Assembly (NCBI GenBank): GCA_913775975.1
Contig: CAJYLQ010000021.1
Span: forward strand, 1-55,687
Length of the DNA stretch: 55,687 nucleotides
Source: an uncultured Sphingomonas sp.
Lineage (GTDB): Bacteria > Pseudomonadota > Alphaproteobacteria > Sphingomonadales > Sphingomonadaceae
Direction: 5' to 3'
Part shown: one piece after another, positions 32,486 to 41,454 of the stretch
Position numbering within the stretch: the stretch's first letter is position 1
How the letters are laid out: each line of letters begins with the position of its first letter
Position numbers and translations under genes: made by a program
Notes under the pieces: generated by a model
Databases searched by the model: none
Seen by the model: only the letters and a program-made list of their open reading frames with translations
Told to the model about the DNA's origin: nothing

Positions 32486-33816
32486 TGATGAAGCCTGCCG
32501 TGCTGATGCTGTCCGCTGCCCTGCTCGCCGCGCCGCTGGCGGCGCAGGCGCCCGTGCGGCAGGTGCCGCCGGTGCTGGTCGATACCCGGCCGAGCCTGGT
32601 CGCGGTCCAGTCGCTGTTCGACGCCTATGTCCGCGACGACAGGATGCCCGGCATCGTCGGCGCGTTCGGCCGGGGTGACACGCCGACGCTGTTCCCCGCC
32701 GCCGGCCATGTCTCCGACGATCCCGGCGCGGCGCTGGCGGGGCCGGACACGCTGTGGCGCGTCTATTCGATGACGAAGCCGATCACCGGCATGGCGGCGA
32801 TGATCCTGATCGACGAGGGCAAGCTGAAGCTGGACCAGCCGATCAGCGACTTCTTCCCCGGCTTCGCGCACATGCGCGTCCTGACCAGCCCGGATACCAG
32901 CCTTGATTCGGTGCCGGCCAAGGCGCCGATCACGGTCCGCAACCTGCTGACGCATACCGCCGGCCTCGGCTACAACATCATCACCAAGGGGCCGCTCCTG
33001 AAGGAATATGAGCGGCTGGGGATCATCCCGGCCAGCGTCAATGTGACTGTCGAGGCGGAAATGCGCAAGGCGCGGCCCGCCACCCTGTCCGCCTTCGCCG
33101 AGCGCGTCGCGACGCTGCCGCTGATCGCGGAGCCGGGGACGAAGTGGAGCTATTCGATCGGCCTCGACGTGCTGGCGGCGGTGATCGAGAAGGCGTCGGG
33201 GATGCCGTTCGAACGCTTCGTCCAGACGCGGCTGTTCGCGCCGCTGAAGATGACGTCCAGCTACTGGACGGTGCCGCGCAGCGAGGTGGGGCGATTGTCG
33301 ACCAACTATCTGTTCACGGGCGACGCGCGCACGCCGCTGGACCCGGCGCGCAATTCCGCGTGGCTCAGCCCGCCCAGCTTTCCCTATGGCGGGGCGGGGC
33401 TGGTGACGTCGGCGCGCGACTATGACCGGTTCCTCCATATGCTGGCAGACGAGGGGACGCTGGACGGCGTGCGCGTGATGTCGCCGCAGGCGGTGCGACT
33501 GGGCCTGTCGAACCTGCTGCCCGCCGGCGTCACCTTCGGCGGGGTGGGAGGCGGCACCGGCGGCACGCAGGCGGCGACGCCGATGGGCTTCGGCGCGGGC
33601 GGCAGCGTCTATCTGGCGGACGGGCCGGGCGGCTATCCGGGCAAGGGCACCTATGGCTGGGGCGGCGCGGCGGGCACGATCGCGTTCGTCGATCCGGTGC
33701 GCAAGGTGCGCGGCACGGTGATGGTCAACTACTTCCCGGCGGACAAATATCCGCTGCGCGAGCAGGTCGGCCGCGCGCTCGTCGCCGATGCGATCCGCCT
33801 GCACGGCGCGTGGTGA
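32485..33816 (+). CDS. Serine hydrolase, class C beta-lactamase-like (EstB-type)
   Basis: A 443-residue exported hydrolase. The signal peptide (about residues 1-22) ends LAAQA. The S-x-x-K motif is YSMTKPI (about residue 94), the second-element Tyr is in KWSYSIGLDVL, and a GGAAGT-like motif serves as the third element. It matches the beta-lactamase/transpeptidase superfamily (esterases EstB, D-aminopeptidase-like) more than true AmpC. The substrate is unknown. ATG 32485 shares one base with the mutY stop (TGATG) and GAGGAG is well placed upstream. NudC follows after 4 bp, so mutY, this gene and nudC form a unit. Confidence 0.86.
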   Translation: MMKPAVLMLSAALLAAPLAAQAPVRQVPPVLVDTRPSLVAVQSLFDAYVRDDRMPGIVGAFGRGDTPTLFPAAGHVSDDPGAALAGPDTLWRVYSMTKPITGMAAMILIDEGKLKLDQPISDFFPGFAHMRVLTSPDTSLDSVPAKAPITVRNLLTHTAGLGYNIITKGPLLKEYERLGIIPASVNVTVEAEMRKARPATLSAFAERVATLPLIAEPGTKWSYSIGLDVLAAVIEKASGMPFERFVQTRLFAPLKMTSSYWTVPRSEVGRLSTNYLFTGDARTPLDPARNSAWLSPPSFPYGGAGLVTSARDYDRFLHMLADEGTLDGVRVMSPQAVRLGLSNLLPAGVTFGGVGGGTGGTQAATPMGFGAGGSVYLADGPGGYPGKGTYGWGGAAGTIAFVDPVRKVRGTVMVNYFPADKYPLREQVGRALVADAIRLHGAW

Positions 33817-33820
33817 GGCG

Positions 33821-34711
33821 GTGAGCGGACCCCTGTCTTCTGCACCGGGCTTCACCGGCGGGCGGCTGGACCGCGCCGACCGGCTGCGACAGGATCCCGA
33901 GGCGCTGGCGGCAGCGCTGGCGCGGCCGGACACGCGGCTGTTGCGGCTCGACGGGCTGACCCCGCGGGCGGGGGCGGACGGGCGGCTCGCCTGGGACACG
34001 CTGGCGGACATGCCGGCGGGCGCAGTGCCGATCCTGCTGGGGCTGGAGGACGGCGTGGCGCATGTCGCGGCGCTGCTGCCCGGCGTCCATGGCGGCGGCG
34101 AGCAGGCGATGCGCCGGCCCGACCTGATGGCGCTGCTGGCGGGCCTGCAGGCGGGCGAGGCGGCGACCTATGCCGCCGCGCGCAGCCTGATCGACTGGCA
34201 CGGCCGCCACGGCTTCTGCGCGAATTGCGGCGCGGGGACGGAGCCGTTCCGCGCGGGCTGGGGCCGCCGCTGCCCGGCGTGCGGAACGGAGCATTTCCCG
34301 CGCGTCGATCCCGTCGTCATCATGATCGCCGAGCATGACGGGCGCGCGCTGCTGGGACGCGGCATCGGTTGGCCCGAGGGGCGCTATTCGGCGCTGGCGG
34401 GTTTCGTCGAGCCCGCCGAGGCGATCGAGGAGGCCGTCGCGCGTGAGGTTGCGGAGGAGGCGGGCGTCACCGTCACCGACGTGCGCTACGTCGCCAGCCA
34501 GCCCTGGCCGTTTCCATCGTCGCTGATGATCGCATGTATCGGCCGCGCGGCGGGCGACGCGCTGGCGATCGACCGGCACGAGCTGGAGGATGCGATCTGG
34601 GTGACGCGCGACGAGGTCCGTGTGGCGCTCGCCGGCAAGCCGGGTCGGTTCATCGCGCCGCCGCCCTATGCGATCGCGCACACGCTGCTCGCGGCGTGGG
34701 CGCGGGGGTAG
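33821..34711 (+). CDS. nudC: NAD(+)/NADH pyrophosphatase NudC
   Basis: A 296-residue NUDIX enzyme starting at GTG 33821 (4 bp after the previous stop). A four-Cys zinc ribbon CANCGAGTEPF...CPACG is followed by a Nudix box GFVEPAEAIEEAVAREVAEE and the NudC-specific SQPWPFPSS. It hydrolyses NADH to NMNH and AMP and can decap NAD-capped RNA. A shorter variant of the zinc ribbon does not appear; all four cysteines are present. It converges with acsA across a repeat-rich gap. Confidence 0.93.
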   Translation: MSGPLSSAPGFTGGRLDRADRLRQDPEALAAALARPDTRLLRLDGLTPRAGADGRLAWDTLADMPAGAVPILLGLEDGVAHVAALLPGVHGGGEQAMRRPDLMALLAGLQAGEAATYAAARSLIDWHGRHGFCANCGAGTEPFRAGWGRRCPACGTEHFPRVDPVVIMIAEHDGRALLGRGIGWPEGRYSALAGFVEPAEAIEEAVAREVAEEAGVTVTDVRYVASQPWPFPSSLMIACIGRAAGDALAIDRHELEDAIWVTRDEVRVALAGKPGRFIAPPPYAIAHTLLAAWARG

Positions 34712-34719
34712 TCGCGACA

Positions 34720-34820
34720 AGCCCCTCCCCTTCAGCGGAGGGGTTTGGGTGGGGCGTAGCCACGCACGCCGCGCTTGTGGAGACGCCCCACCCCCGGTCC
34801 CTCCCCTGAAGGGGAGGGGA
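34720..34820. repeat. Inverted pair of CCCCTCCCC-type repeats between nudC and acsA
   Basis: One unit (34720-34756, GCCCCTCCCCTTCAGCGGAG...) and an inverted copy (34785-34820, ...CCCTCCCCTGAAGGGGAGGG) face each other. The same unit recurs at 42449-42484 and, in part, 49189-49216. Located between convergent genes, the large fold-back may help end transcription on both strands. Confidence 0.8.
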
Positions 34821-34825
34821 GTATC

Positions 34826-36751
34826 CTATCCCACCCGTTCGGCGACCAGCGTGTCGACCACGCCGGGATCGGCCAGCGTCGAGGTGTCGCCCAGATTGCC
34901 CGTCTCGCCCTCCGCGATCTTGCGCAGGATGCGGCGCATGATCTTGCCGGAGCGGGTCTTGGGCAGGCCGGGCGCGAACTGGATCGCGTCGGGGCTGGCG
35001 ATCGGGCCGATCTCTTCGCGGACCCACTGGCGCAATTCTGTGCGCAGCGCGTCGGAGGGCTCCTCGCCCACGTTCAGCGTCACATAGGCGTAGATGCCCT
35101 GGCCCTTCACCTCGTGCGGCATGCCGACCACCGCCGCCTCCGCGACCTTGGCATGGGCGACGAGCGCGCTTTCGACCTCGGCGGTGCCCATCCGGTGACC
35201 GGACACGTTGATGACGTCATCGACGCGGCCGGTGATCCAGTAATAGCCGTCCGCGTCGCGGCGGCAGCCGTCGCCGGTGAAGTAGCGGCCGGGATAGGTC
35301 GTGAAATAGGTCTGGAAGAACCGTTCGTGATCGCCCCACACGGTGCGCATCTGGCCGGGCCAGCTGTCCGCGATGCACAGATTGCCCTCGGTCGCGCCTT
35401 CCAGTACCTGACCCTCCGCATCGACGATCAGCGGCAGGACGCCGGGCAGCGGCTTCGTCGCGGAACCGGGCTTCAGGTCGGTGGCATGGGGCAGGGGGGC
35501 GATCAGGATGCCGCCCGTTTCCGTCTGCCACCAGGTGTCGACCACCGGGCAGCGGCGGTCGCCCACGACGCGCCAGTACCATTCCCACGCCTCCGGATTG
35601 ATCGGCTCGCCCACCGTGCCCAGCAGGCGCAGCGAGGTGCGGCCGTGGCGGGTGACGTGCGCGTCGCCCTCCCGCATCAGCGCGCGGATCGCGGTGGGCG
35701 CGGTGTAGAAGATGTTGACGCCCAGCCGGTCCACCGTCTCCCAGAACCGGCCATGGTCGGGATAGTTGGGCACGCCATCGAACATCACCGTCGTCGCGCC
35801 GTTCGCCAGCGGCCCATAGACGACATAACTGTGCCCCGTGACCCAGCCGACATCGGCCGTGCACCAGAACACCTCGCCCTCGCGATAGTCGAACACGTCG
35901 CGGAACGACGTCGTCACCCACACGCCATAGCCGCCGGTGGTGTGGAGCACGCCCTTGGGCTTCCCCGTCGACCCGCTGGTATAGAGGATGAACAGCGGAT
36001 CCTCCGCATCCATCGGCTCGGCCGGGCAATCGGGCGCGGCGGCGGCCATCGCCGCCGCATAGGGGACGTCGCGACCCTCCGTCATCGGCACGTCCGCGCC
36101 GGTGCGCGCGACGACGATGACGCGGCGGACGGACGGGCAATGCGCCAGCGCCTTGTCGACATTCGCCTTCAGCGGCACGCGCTTGCCGCCGCGACACCCC
36201 TCGTCGGCGGTGACGACCAGCGTCGAATCGCAATCCTGGATGCGGTTTGCGAGGCTGTCGGGCGAAAAGCCGCCGAACACCACCGAATGGATCGCACCGA
36301 TCCGCGCGCAGGCCAGCATCGCCACCGCCGCCTCGACGATCATCGGCAGGTACAGGGTCACGCGGTCGCCCTTGCGCACGCCCTGCGCCTTCAGCACGTT
36401 GGCGAAGCGGCAGACCTCTTCGTGCAGTTCGCGATAGGTGACGCGGCGCGTCTCGCCGGGGGTATCGCCCTCCCAGATGATCGCCACCTGATCGCCGCGC
36501 GTCGCCAGATGCCGGTCCAGGCAGTTGGCCGACAGGTTCAGCTGCCCGTCGTCGAACCAGCGGATGCGGAAGTCCGCCTCGGCGAAGCTGGTGTCCTTCA
36601 CCTGCGTATAGGGGCGCGTCCAGTCGAGGCACAGGCCCGCCTGGCCCCAATAGCCCTCCGGATCGCGCGCCGCCGCGTCGTAGCGGCGCTGATATTCGGC
36701 GGTGTCGATGCTGCCGGGGCGCGGGGTGGCGGGGTGGATCGCGTCGGTCAT
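34826..36751 (-). CDS. acsA: Acetyl-CoA synthetase
   Basis: A 641-residue ANL-superfamily enzyme, standard length. [11 protein letters not shown] is the phosphate-binding loop, WWQTETGG the acetyl/AMP pocket motif, [20 protein letters not shown] the hinge region, and [13 protein letters not shown] holds the catalytic lysine that is regulated by acetylation in many bacteria. It converts acetate, ATP and CoA to acetyl-CoA. The ATG at 36751 follows a GGAGAG site. It is divergent from the small ybdD/yjiX gene, 177 bp away. Confidence 0.96.
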   Translation of the reverse strand: MTDAIHPATPRPGSIDTAEYQRRYDAAARDPEGYWGQAGLCLDWTRPYTQVKDTSFAEADFRIRWFDDGQLNLSANCLDRHLATRGDQVAIIWEGDTPGETRRVTYRELHEEVCRFANVLKAQGVRKGDRVTLYLPMIVEAAVAMLACARIGAIHSVVFGGFSPDSLANRIQDCDSTLVVTADEGCRGGKRVPLKANVDKALAHCPSVRRVIVVARTGADVPMTEGRDVPYAAAMAAAAPDCPAEPMDAEDPLFILYTSGSTGKPKGVLHTTGGYGVWVTTSFRDVFDYREGEVFWCTADVGWVTGHSYVVYGPLANGATTVMFDGVPNYPDHGRFWETVDRLGVNIFYTAPTAIRALMREGDAHVTRHGRTSLRLLGTVGEPINPEAWEWYWRVVGDRRCPVVDTWWQTETGGILIAPLPHATDLKPGSATKPLPGVLPLIVDAEGQVLEGATEGNLCIADSWPGQMRTVWGDHERFFQTYFTTYPGRYFTGDGCRRDADGYYWITGRVDDVINVSGHRMGTAEVESALVAHAKVAEAAVVGMPHEVKGQGIYAYVTLNVGEEPSDALRTELRQWVREEIGPIASPDAIQFAPGLPKTRSGKIMRRILRKIAEGETGNLGDTSTLADPGVVDTLVAERVG

Positions 36752-36928
36752 GCTCTCTCCATCAGTCGGTCGCCGGGGCGCCTCTTCGCGCGCTCTTCCA
36801 CCCGGTTCGGTACGGGGCGTCAACCTGCCCTAAGGAACGACGGCAGATTAGCCGCGCGGCGGCCTTTGCCAAGCGGCCCCGCCGGTCCATAAGACGGGCC
36901 GGCGCGACAGTCGGAAGGGAGCCGGGGC

Positions 36929-37135
36929 ATGGCGGATGCGGAAAGGACGCGGGCGGCGGCGATGCTGCGCCGGATCGGCCAGACCGCGCGGCTGATGATC
37001 GGCCTGCCCGATTACGACGGCTATCGCGCGCACATGGCGTCGCACCATCCCGATGCCCGGCCGATGACGCGGGCCGAGTTCGTCGCCGAGCGGCAGGCCG
37101 CGCGCTACGGCCGCGGGGGATCGCGCTGCTGCTGA
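36929..37135 (+). CDS. YbdD/YjiX-family small protein
   Basis: A 68-residue protein with the family pattern: IGQTARLMIGLPDYDGYRAH, HHPDARPMTRAEFVAER, and a C-terminal YGRGGSRCC. YbdD/YjiX proteins normally follow cstA/btsT (pyruvate/peptide transporter) and are required for that transporter's activity. No cstA-like gene is in this window, so this copy is orphaned or its partner is elsewhere. It has a GGAAGGGAG Shine-Dalgarno and its own upstream region shared with acsA; both concern C2/C3 metabolism. Confidence 0.9.
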   Translation: MADAERTRAAAMLRRIGQTARLMIGLPDYDGYRAHMASHHPDARPMTRAEFVAERQAARYGRGGSRCC

Positions 37136-37163
37136 CGAAAGGGCAGGGGTGCCGGTTGGCGCC

Positions 37164-38183
37164 TCAGCCCGAATCGCGCGGGCAGAGGATCGGCGCCATG
37201 ACGACGGGCGGCGCATCCGCCCCGCCGATCCGCGCGAACAGTGCGTCCACCATCGCCCGCGCGCCCGCCACCGTATCCTGTCGCACGGTGGTGATGCGCG
37301 GCACCGACTGACTGGCGAGCGGCAGATCGTCATAGCCGACCACCGCCACATCCTCCGGCACGCGCCGCTGCCGGTCGGCGAGCACCCGCATCGTGGTCAG
37401 CGCGATCACGTCCGACGCGGCGGCGATGCCGTCGATCGTGTCGCCCAGCCGTTCGAGGTGCGCCGCGATATGCCGCTCCATTCCGTCCGACGCGAGCGGT
37501 GTATCCAGTTGCAGCGCGGGCGGCGCGCCGGCATCGGCCAGCGCCGCGGACAGGCCGTGGAAACGCTGCGCGATCTCCGGTGCGCGCAGCTCGCCCAAGA
37601 AGGCGATCCGGCGGTGGCCGCCGGCCATCAGTCGTTCGCCCATCAGCCGCCCGCCAGCGAAATTGTCCGTCCCCACCGCGCAGTGGATCTGGCCGGGCTG
37701 CACGCTGCCCCAGGCGACGAGCGGGCGATAGCGCGCGGCGACCCGCTCGATCGCCTCATGCTCGTCCGACTGGCCGATCAGCAGCACGCCATCGAGCATG
37801 CCCGAATCGACGATCCGCTCCAGCCAGTCGGCCGCATCCGGGATAACGCGCGACAGCATCACGTCATAGCCGTTCTCCGTCAGCGCATCGGCCAGCGGGC
37901 CCAGCATCGCCATGAAGAAGGGGTCGGACAGATGCTGGCGGCGTTCGTGGCCCAGCGGCACGACGATGCCGATCACGCCGGTGCGGCGGGTGCGCAGGCG
38001 GCTGGCCATCTGGTTGGGGCGAAAGCCGTGCTCGGCGGCCAGCGCCTTGATCCGCTCGCGCGTCGCGGCGTTGACCAGGCTCTTGTCGGCCAGCGCGCGC
38101 GACACGGTGCCGGGCGAAACGCCCGCCAGTTCGGCCAGATCGGCGAGGGTGCGCACGCGGCGCTGATGGTGAATGTTGGTCAT
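37164..38183 (-). CDS. LacI-family transcriptional regulator
   Basis: A 339-residue regulator. HTH at residues 12-34 (RTLADLAELAGVSPGTVSRAL), hinge helix region HGFRPNQMASRLRTRRTGVIG, then a periplasmic-binding-protein-like sensor domain with TDNFAGGRLMGERL and VAVVGYDDLPLASQSVPRIT. The ligand is likely a sugar. The ATG at 38183 is chosen; an upstream TTG (38207) would overlap the probable operator. Near-palindromic GCTAACGTTAAC lies 11-22 bp upstream, suggesting autoregulation. The GH15 and oxidoreductase genes beyond are plausible targets. Confidence 0.92.
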   Translation of the reverse strand: MTNIHHQRRVRTLADLAELAGVSPGTVSRALADKSLVNAATRERIKALAAEHGFRPNQMASRLRTRRTGVIGIVVPLGHERRQHLSDPFFMAMLGPLADALTENGYDVMLSRVIPDAADWLERIVDSGMLDGVLLIGQSDEHEAIERVAARYRPLVAWGSVQPGQIHCAVGTDNFAGGRLMGERLMAGGHRRIAFLGELRAPEIAQRFHGLSAALADAGAPPALQLDTPLASDGMERHIAAHLERLGDTIDGIAAASDVIALTTMRVLADRQRRVPEDVAVVGYDDLPLASQSVPRITTVRQDTVAGARAMVDALFARIGGADAPPVVMAPILCPRDSG

Positions 38184-38193
38184 TATCACGGAA

Positions 38194-38205
38194 GCTAACG
38201 TTAAC
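38194..38205 (-). promoter_or_regulatory. Probable LacI-type operator upstream of the lacI-like gene
   Basis: GCTAAC/GTTAAC is a 12-bp dyad with one mismatch and a central CG step, the classic symmetric form for LacI/PurR-family sites. A second perfect palindrome, GGCAATGATTGCC, lies at 38231-38243. The whole 38184-38270 stretch is AT-rich relative to the chromosome. Confidence 0.5.
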
Positions 38206-38377
38206 AATTGCCAGTGACAATGATGGCTTAGGCAATGATTGCCTGTTTTATGTTAGAAACCGTACGGACAAACGGGCAGGCGGACTGCCGGAATGCGACG
38301 CGCCGGCGATCGCTTGCGCATCTCCGGTCGCCGGAAGGGTGCGCCCGATCATCCTGTTGACCCCATTCGCTACCCGA

Positions 38378-40186
38378 TCATAGCGCCGCGCCGCCCAGCG
38401 TGCAGATCGCCTGGATGATCGCCAGATGCGTCAGCCCCTGCGGTGTATTGCCCAGGAAATGGCCGGTGCGGGGATCGATCATCTCGGCATAGGTGCCGAC
38501 ACCCCGGCCATCCAGCACGCCCATCGCGCGTTTGAAGGCGGCTTCGGCCTGCTCGGCCTGTCCCAGCAGCGCACGCGCCTCCACCATCCAGAAGGTACAG
38601 GCGAGGAAGCAGCCCTCCTCCTTCTCCGCGCCCGAATAGCGGTAGTGGAACGGGCCATCCGCCAGCTCCGCGTCGATCGCGTCCAGCGTCCGCGCCAGCC
38701 GGTCCTGCCCGTCGAAGCGGAAGCGCACCGCCAGCGCCAGCGACGCATCCAGCCGGTCGCTGCCCGGATACATCAGATAGGCGCCGCGCGCCTCCGACCA
38801 GCAATGCTCGCCGATCCACGCGGCGATCCGATCCCGCTCGCGTACCCAGCGCTCGCGGCAGGTGGAGGGCATCTGCCCGGCATCGACCAGTTCGATCGCG
38901 CGCTGCAGCGCCTGCCAGCAGCTGATCTTCGACATGGTGAAATGCTGGTCCTCCGGCAGTTCCCAGATGCCGGCGTCCTTCAGCCGCCAGCGGTCCGCGC
39001 ACTCGTCCGCCAGATGCGACAGCGTCTCGGCGCTTTGCGTGTCGAGGACATGGCCGCACGCGACGAAGCGGCCCGCCGTCTCGAAGATATCGCCATAGAT
39101 GCCGTGCTGGTGCTGCCCGCCCGCGATATTGCCCAGCACGACGGGGCGCGACTTGCGATAGCCGGGCACGTCCAGCTCGACCGGCATCGGCACATGCTGG
39201 CCGCCGACCGTGTAGCAGACCTGCGGCTGGCCATCGCCCAGCCGCTTCAGCAGCCAGGTCAGCGCCGCCTTCGCCTCTCCCGTCGCGCCGATGCGCAGGA
39301 ACGCCTTGATCGTATAGCCCGCGTCGCGGATCCAGGCGAAGCGATAGTCCCAGTTCTTGTCGCCGCCGATCCGCTCGGGCAGCGAACTGGTCGCGGCGGC
39401 GACGATCGCGCCGGTCGGCGCGTAGAGCAACAGCTTCAGCGCCAGCGCGCTGCGTACCAGTTCGTCGCGATAGGGCCCGTCATGGTCCAGCTGGCCGACC
39501 CATTGCCGCCATTCCGCGTCCGACAGGTCGATCCGCGCGTCGATGTCGGCGATGGGCGAGGCCACCAGCGGCTCCGCCTCGCCCGCCACGATGCCCAGCG
39601 TCGCGCGCTCGCCCGCGTGCACGGTGACGCTCGCATGGACCGCCGTATCGTCCCACGACAGGATGCGGACATTGTCGGTGCGCAGGAATAGCCCCTGCAC
39701 GGTGGCGACATGGAACAGGTCGTGATGGCCGGCGCGCGTCCAATAGGGGTTTGCCGTGTCCCAGCGCCGGCTGAAGGCGAGATGGATGGCGAAGGTCACG
39801 CTGCCCTCCACCCCCTCCACCCGGCGGGCGAGCTCGGCCCAGGGCAACCGCCCCGCGACACCGCTGTTCAGCGATTCGGTCAGGATCGCGCGGCCGGTAT
39901 CGGTGGTGAAGATCGTCTCCAGCACGTTGCTGTCGCCGCGATAGCGCCGCTCCACGGTGTAGCTGCCGTCGGGCGCGATGCGATAGCGGCCGCCATCGTC
40001 CGCGCTCAGCAGCCGGTCGAACAGCGGCGGCGAATCGATATTGGGGACGCACCACCAGTCGATCGACCCGTCCGCGCCGCTCAGCGCCACCGCTCGCCCG
40101 TCTCCCAGCGCGCCATATTGTTCGAGCGGCAGATAGCCGTCCGCGTCGCGCAGCGCGTCGCAATGTTGCTGGGGGGCAGAGGTCAC
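38378..40186 (-). CDS. Glycoside hydrolase family 15 protein (glucoamylase/trehalase-like)
   Basis: A 602-residue protein starting at GTG 40186, supported by GGGAGA 5 nt upstream. N-terminal beta-sandwich domain (LEQYGALGDGRAVALSGADG, DWWCVPNIDSPPLFDRLL) and C-terminal (alpha/alpha)6 barrel (KNWDYRFAWIRDAGYTIKAF, GIYGDIFETA, IWELPEDQHFTMSKISCWQA, EKEEGCFLACTFWMVEA). Acidic residues at the expected catalytic positions (Asp in WIRDA, Glu pairs in WELPED and EKEEG) are kept. No signal peptide, so it is cytoplasmic; such enzymes cleave maltodextrins or trehalose. It is divergent from the Gfo/Idh/MocA gene. Confidence 0.9.
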   Translation of the reverse strand: MTSAPQQHCDALRDADGYLPLEQYGALGDGRAVALSGADGSIDWWCVPNIDSPPLFDRLLSADDGGRYRIAPDGSYTVERRYRGDSNVLETIFTTDTGRAILTESLNSGVAGRLPWAELARRVEGVEGSVTFAIHLAFSRRWDTANPYWTRAGHHDLFHVATVQGLFLRTDNVRILSWDDTAVHASVTVHAGERATLGIVAGEAEPLVASPIADIDARIDLSDAEWRQWVGQLDHDGPYRDELVRSALALKLLLYAPTGAIVAAATSSLPERIGGDKNWDYRFAWIRDAGYTIKAFLRIGATGEAKAALTWLLKRLGDGQPQVCYTVGGQHVPMPVELDVPGYRKSRPVVLGNIAGGQHQHGIYGDIFETAGRFVACGHVLDTQSAETLSHLADECADRWRLKDAGIWELPEDQHFTMSKISCWQALQRAIELVDAGQMPSTCRERWVRERDRIAAWIGEHCWSEARGAYLMYPGSDRLDASLALAVRFRFDGQDRLARTLDAIDAELADGPFHYRYSGAEKEEGCFLACTFWMVEARALLGQAEQAEAAFKRAMGVLDGRGVGTYAEMIDPRTGHFLGNTPQGLTHLAIIQAICTLGGAAL

Positions 40187-40305
40187 GCGGGTCTCCCGAC
40201 GGGGTTGATGCAGGTGAAACGCGTTCGGGAAAGCGAGGTGCCATGGGAGAGAAGCGCGTTCTAACGCGTTGGCGGGCTTCGATCCGGGATCAGGAGTATG
40301 GCCGC

Positions 40306-41439
40306 ATGAGCATCGCATCCGCCTTTGGCTTCGGAGGCAAGAAGAAGGTCCGCTACGCGGTCGTCGGGCTGGGGGACATCGCGCAGGAGGCGATGATGCC
40401 GGGCATCGACCATACCGGCAATTCGGAGCTGGTCGCGGTCGTCAGCGGCGACGCGGCGAAGGCGCAGGCGGTCGCGCACCGCGCCGGCGTGAAGCACGTC
40501 TATACCTACGACCAGTTCGGCGCGCTGCTGTCTTCGGGGGAGATCGACGCGATCTATCTCGCCACCCCCAACTGGCGCCATGCGGAATTCGCGGTGCCCG
40601 CGCTGAAGGCGGGCATCCACGTATTGTGCGAAAAGCCGCTGGAAATCACCACCAAGGCGGGCGAGGCGATGGTCGCGGCGGCCAAGGCGGGCGGCGCGAA
40701 GCTGATGACCGCGTACCGCCTGCATTTCGAGCCGGCGACGCTGGACGCGATCGCGCGCATCCGGGACGGCGAGCTGGGGCAGCTGATCGCCTTCACGTCG
40801 CTGTTCGCGCAGATGGCGGACCCGGCCAACCACCGCGTCCATAACGGGCTGAAGGCGGGGCCGGTGTTCGACATGGCGCCCTATCCGATCAACGCGATCC
40901 GCTACCTGTTCGGGTCGGAGCCGCTGGAGGTCGTGTCGGCGGTCGGCACGCGTCATCCCGAATCGGGCTTCCCGCAGGATTTCGACGATACCGTCGCGGT
41001 GACGCTGCGCATGACCGACAACCGGCTGGCGCAGTTCACCGTCAGCTATTTCGCCAACGATATCGACAGCCTGACGATCGCCGGGACGAAGGGCGCGATC
41101 CATATGAGTCCCGCCTATGGCTTCCAGTCGGCGCTGGAGCAGAACCGCACGATCGGCGACAGGAAGACGCACGAAGCGTTCCGCCAGACCGATCATTTCG
41201 GCGGGCAGATGCGCTATTTCAGCGACTGCATCCTGGAAGATCGCGATCCCGAGCCGGATGGCGAAGAGGGGCTGTGCGACCTGCGCGTAATCGAGGGGAT
41301 CGTGCGCGCGCTGGAAACCGGCCAGCCGCAAAAGCTGCCGCCCGTCACGCGCACCCGCCGCATCGACCCGGCACAGGTCGAAACGCTGAAACCCGTCAAG
41401 GCGCCCGAACCGATCGGCGCCTCCTCCCCCACGCGCTGA
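40306..41439 (+). CDS. Gfo/Idh/MocA-family oxidoreductase
   Basis: A 377-residue NAD(P)-dependent oxidoreductase. Rossmann motif VGLGDIAQEAMMPG, EKPLEIT (the canonical EKP motif), and the C-terminal domain with GPVFDMAPYPINAIRYLFG resemble glucose-fructose oxidoreductase-like members. Unlike Zymomonas GFOR, no Tat signal is present, so the enzyme is cytoplasmic. Substrate: a sugar or sugar derivative, not determinable here. CAGGAG lies 9 nt before the ATG. The SDR gene follows after 15 bp. Confidence 0.9.
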   Translation: MSIASAFGFGGKKKVRYAVVGLGDIAQEAMMPGIDHTGNSELVAVVSGDAAKAQAVAHRAGVKHVYTYDQFGALLSSGEIDAIYLATPNWRHAEFAVPALKAGIHVLCEKPLEITTKAGEAMVAAAKAGGAKLMTAYRLHFEPATLDAIARIRDGELGQLIAFTSLFAQMADPANHRVHNGLKAGPVFDMAPYPINAIRYLFGSEPLEVVSAVGTRHPESGFPQDFDDTVAVTLRMTDNRLAQFTVSYFANDIDSLTIAGTKGAIHMSPAYGFQSALEQNRTIGDRKTHEAFRQTDHFGGQMRYFSDCILEDRDPEPDGEEGLCDLRVIEGIVRALETGQPQKLPPVTRTRRIDPAQVETLKPVKAPEPIGASSPTR

Positions 41440-41454
41440 AAGGACCGACACATC

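Noticed and set aside
31681..34011. 776-codon minus-strand ORF antisense to mutY and the serine hydrolase
   Set aside because: Shadow frame: composition biased and no motifs, whereas the plus-strand products carry full catalytic motifs.
34775..36892. 705-codon plus-strand ORF antisense to acsA
   Set aside because: Shadow of acetyl-CoA synthetase, which is complete and of standard length.
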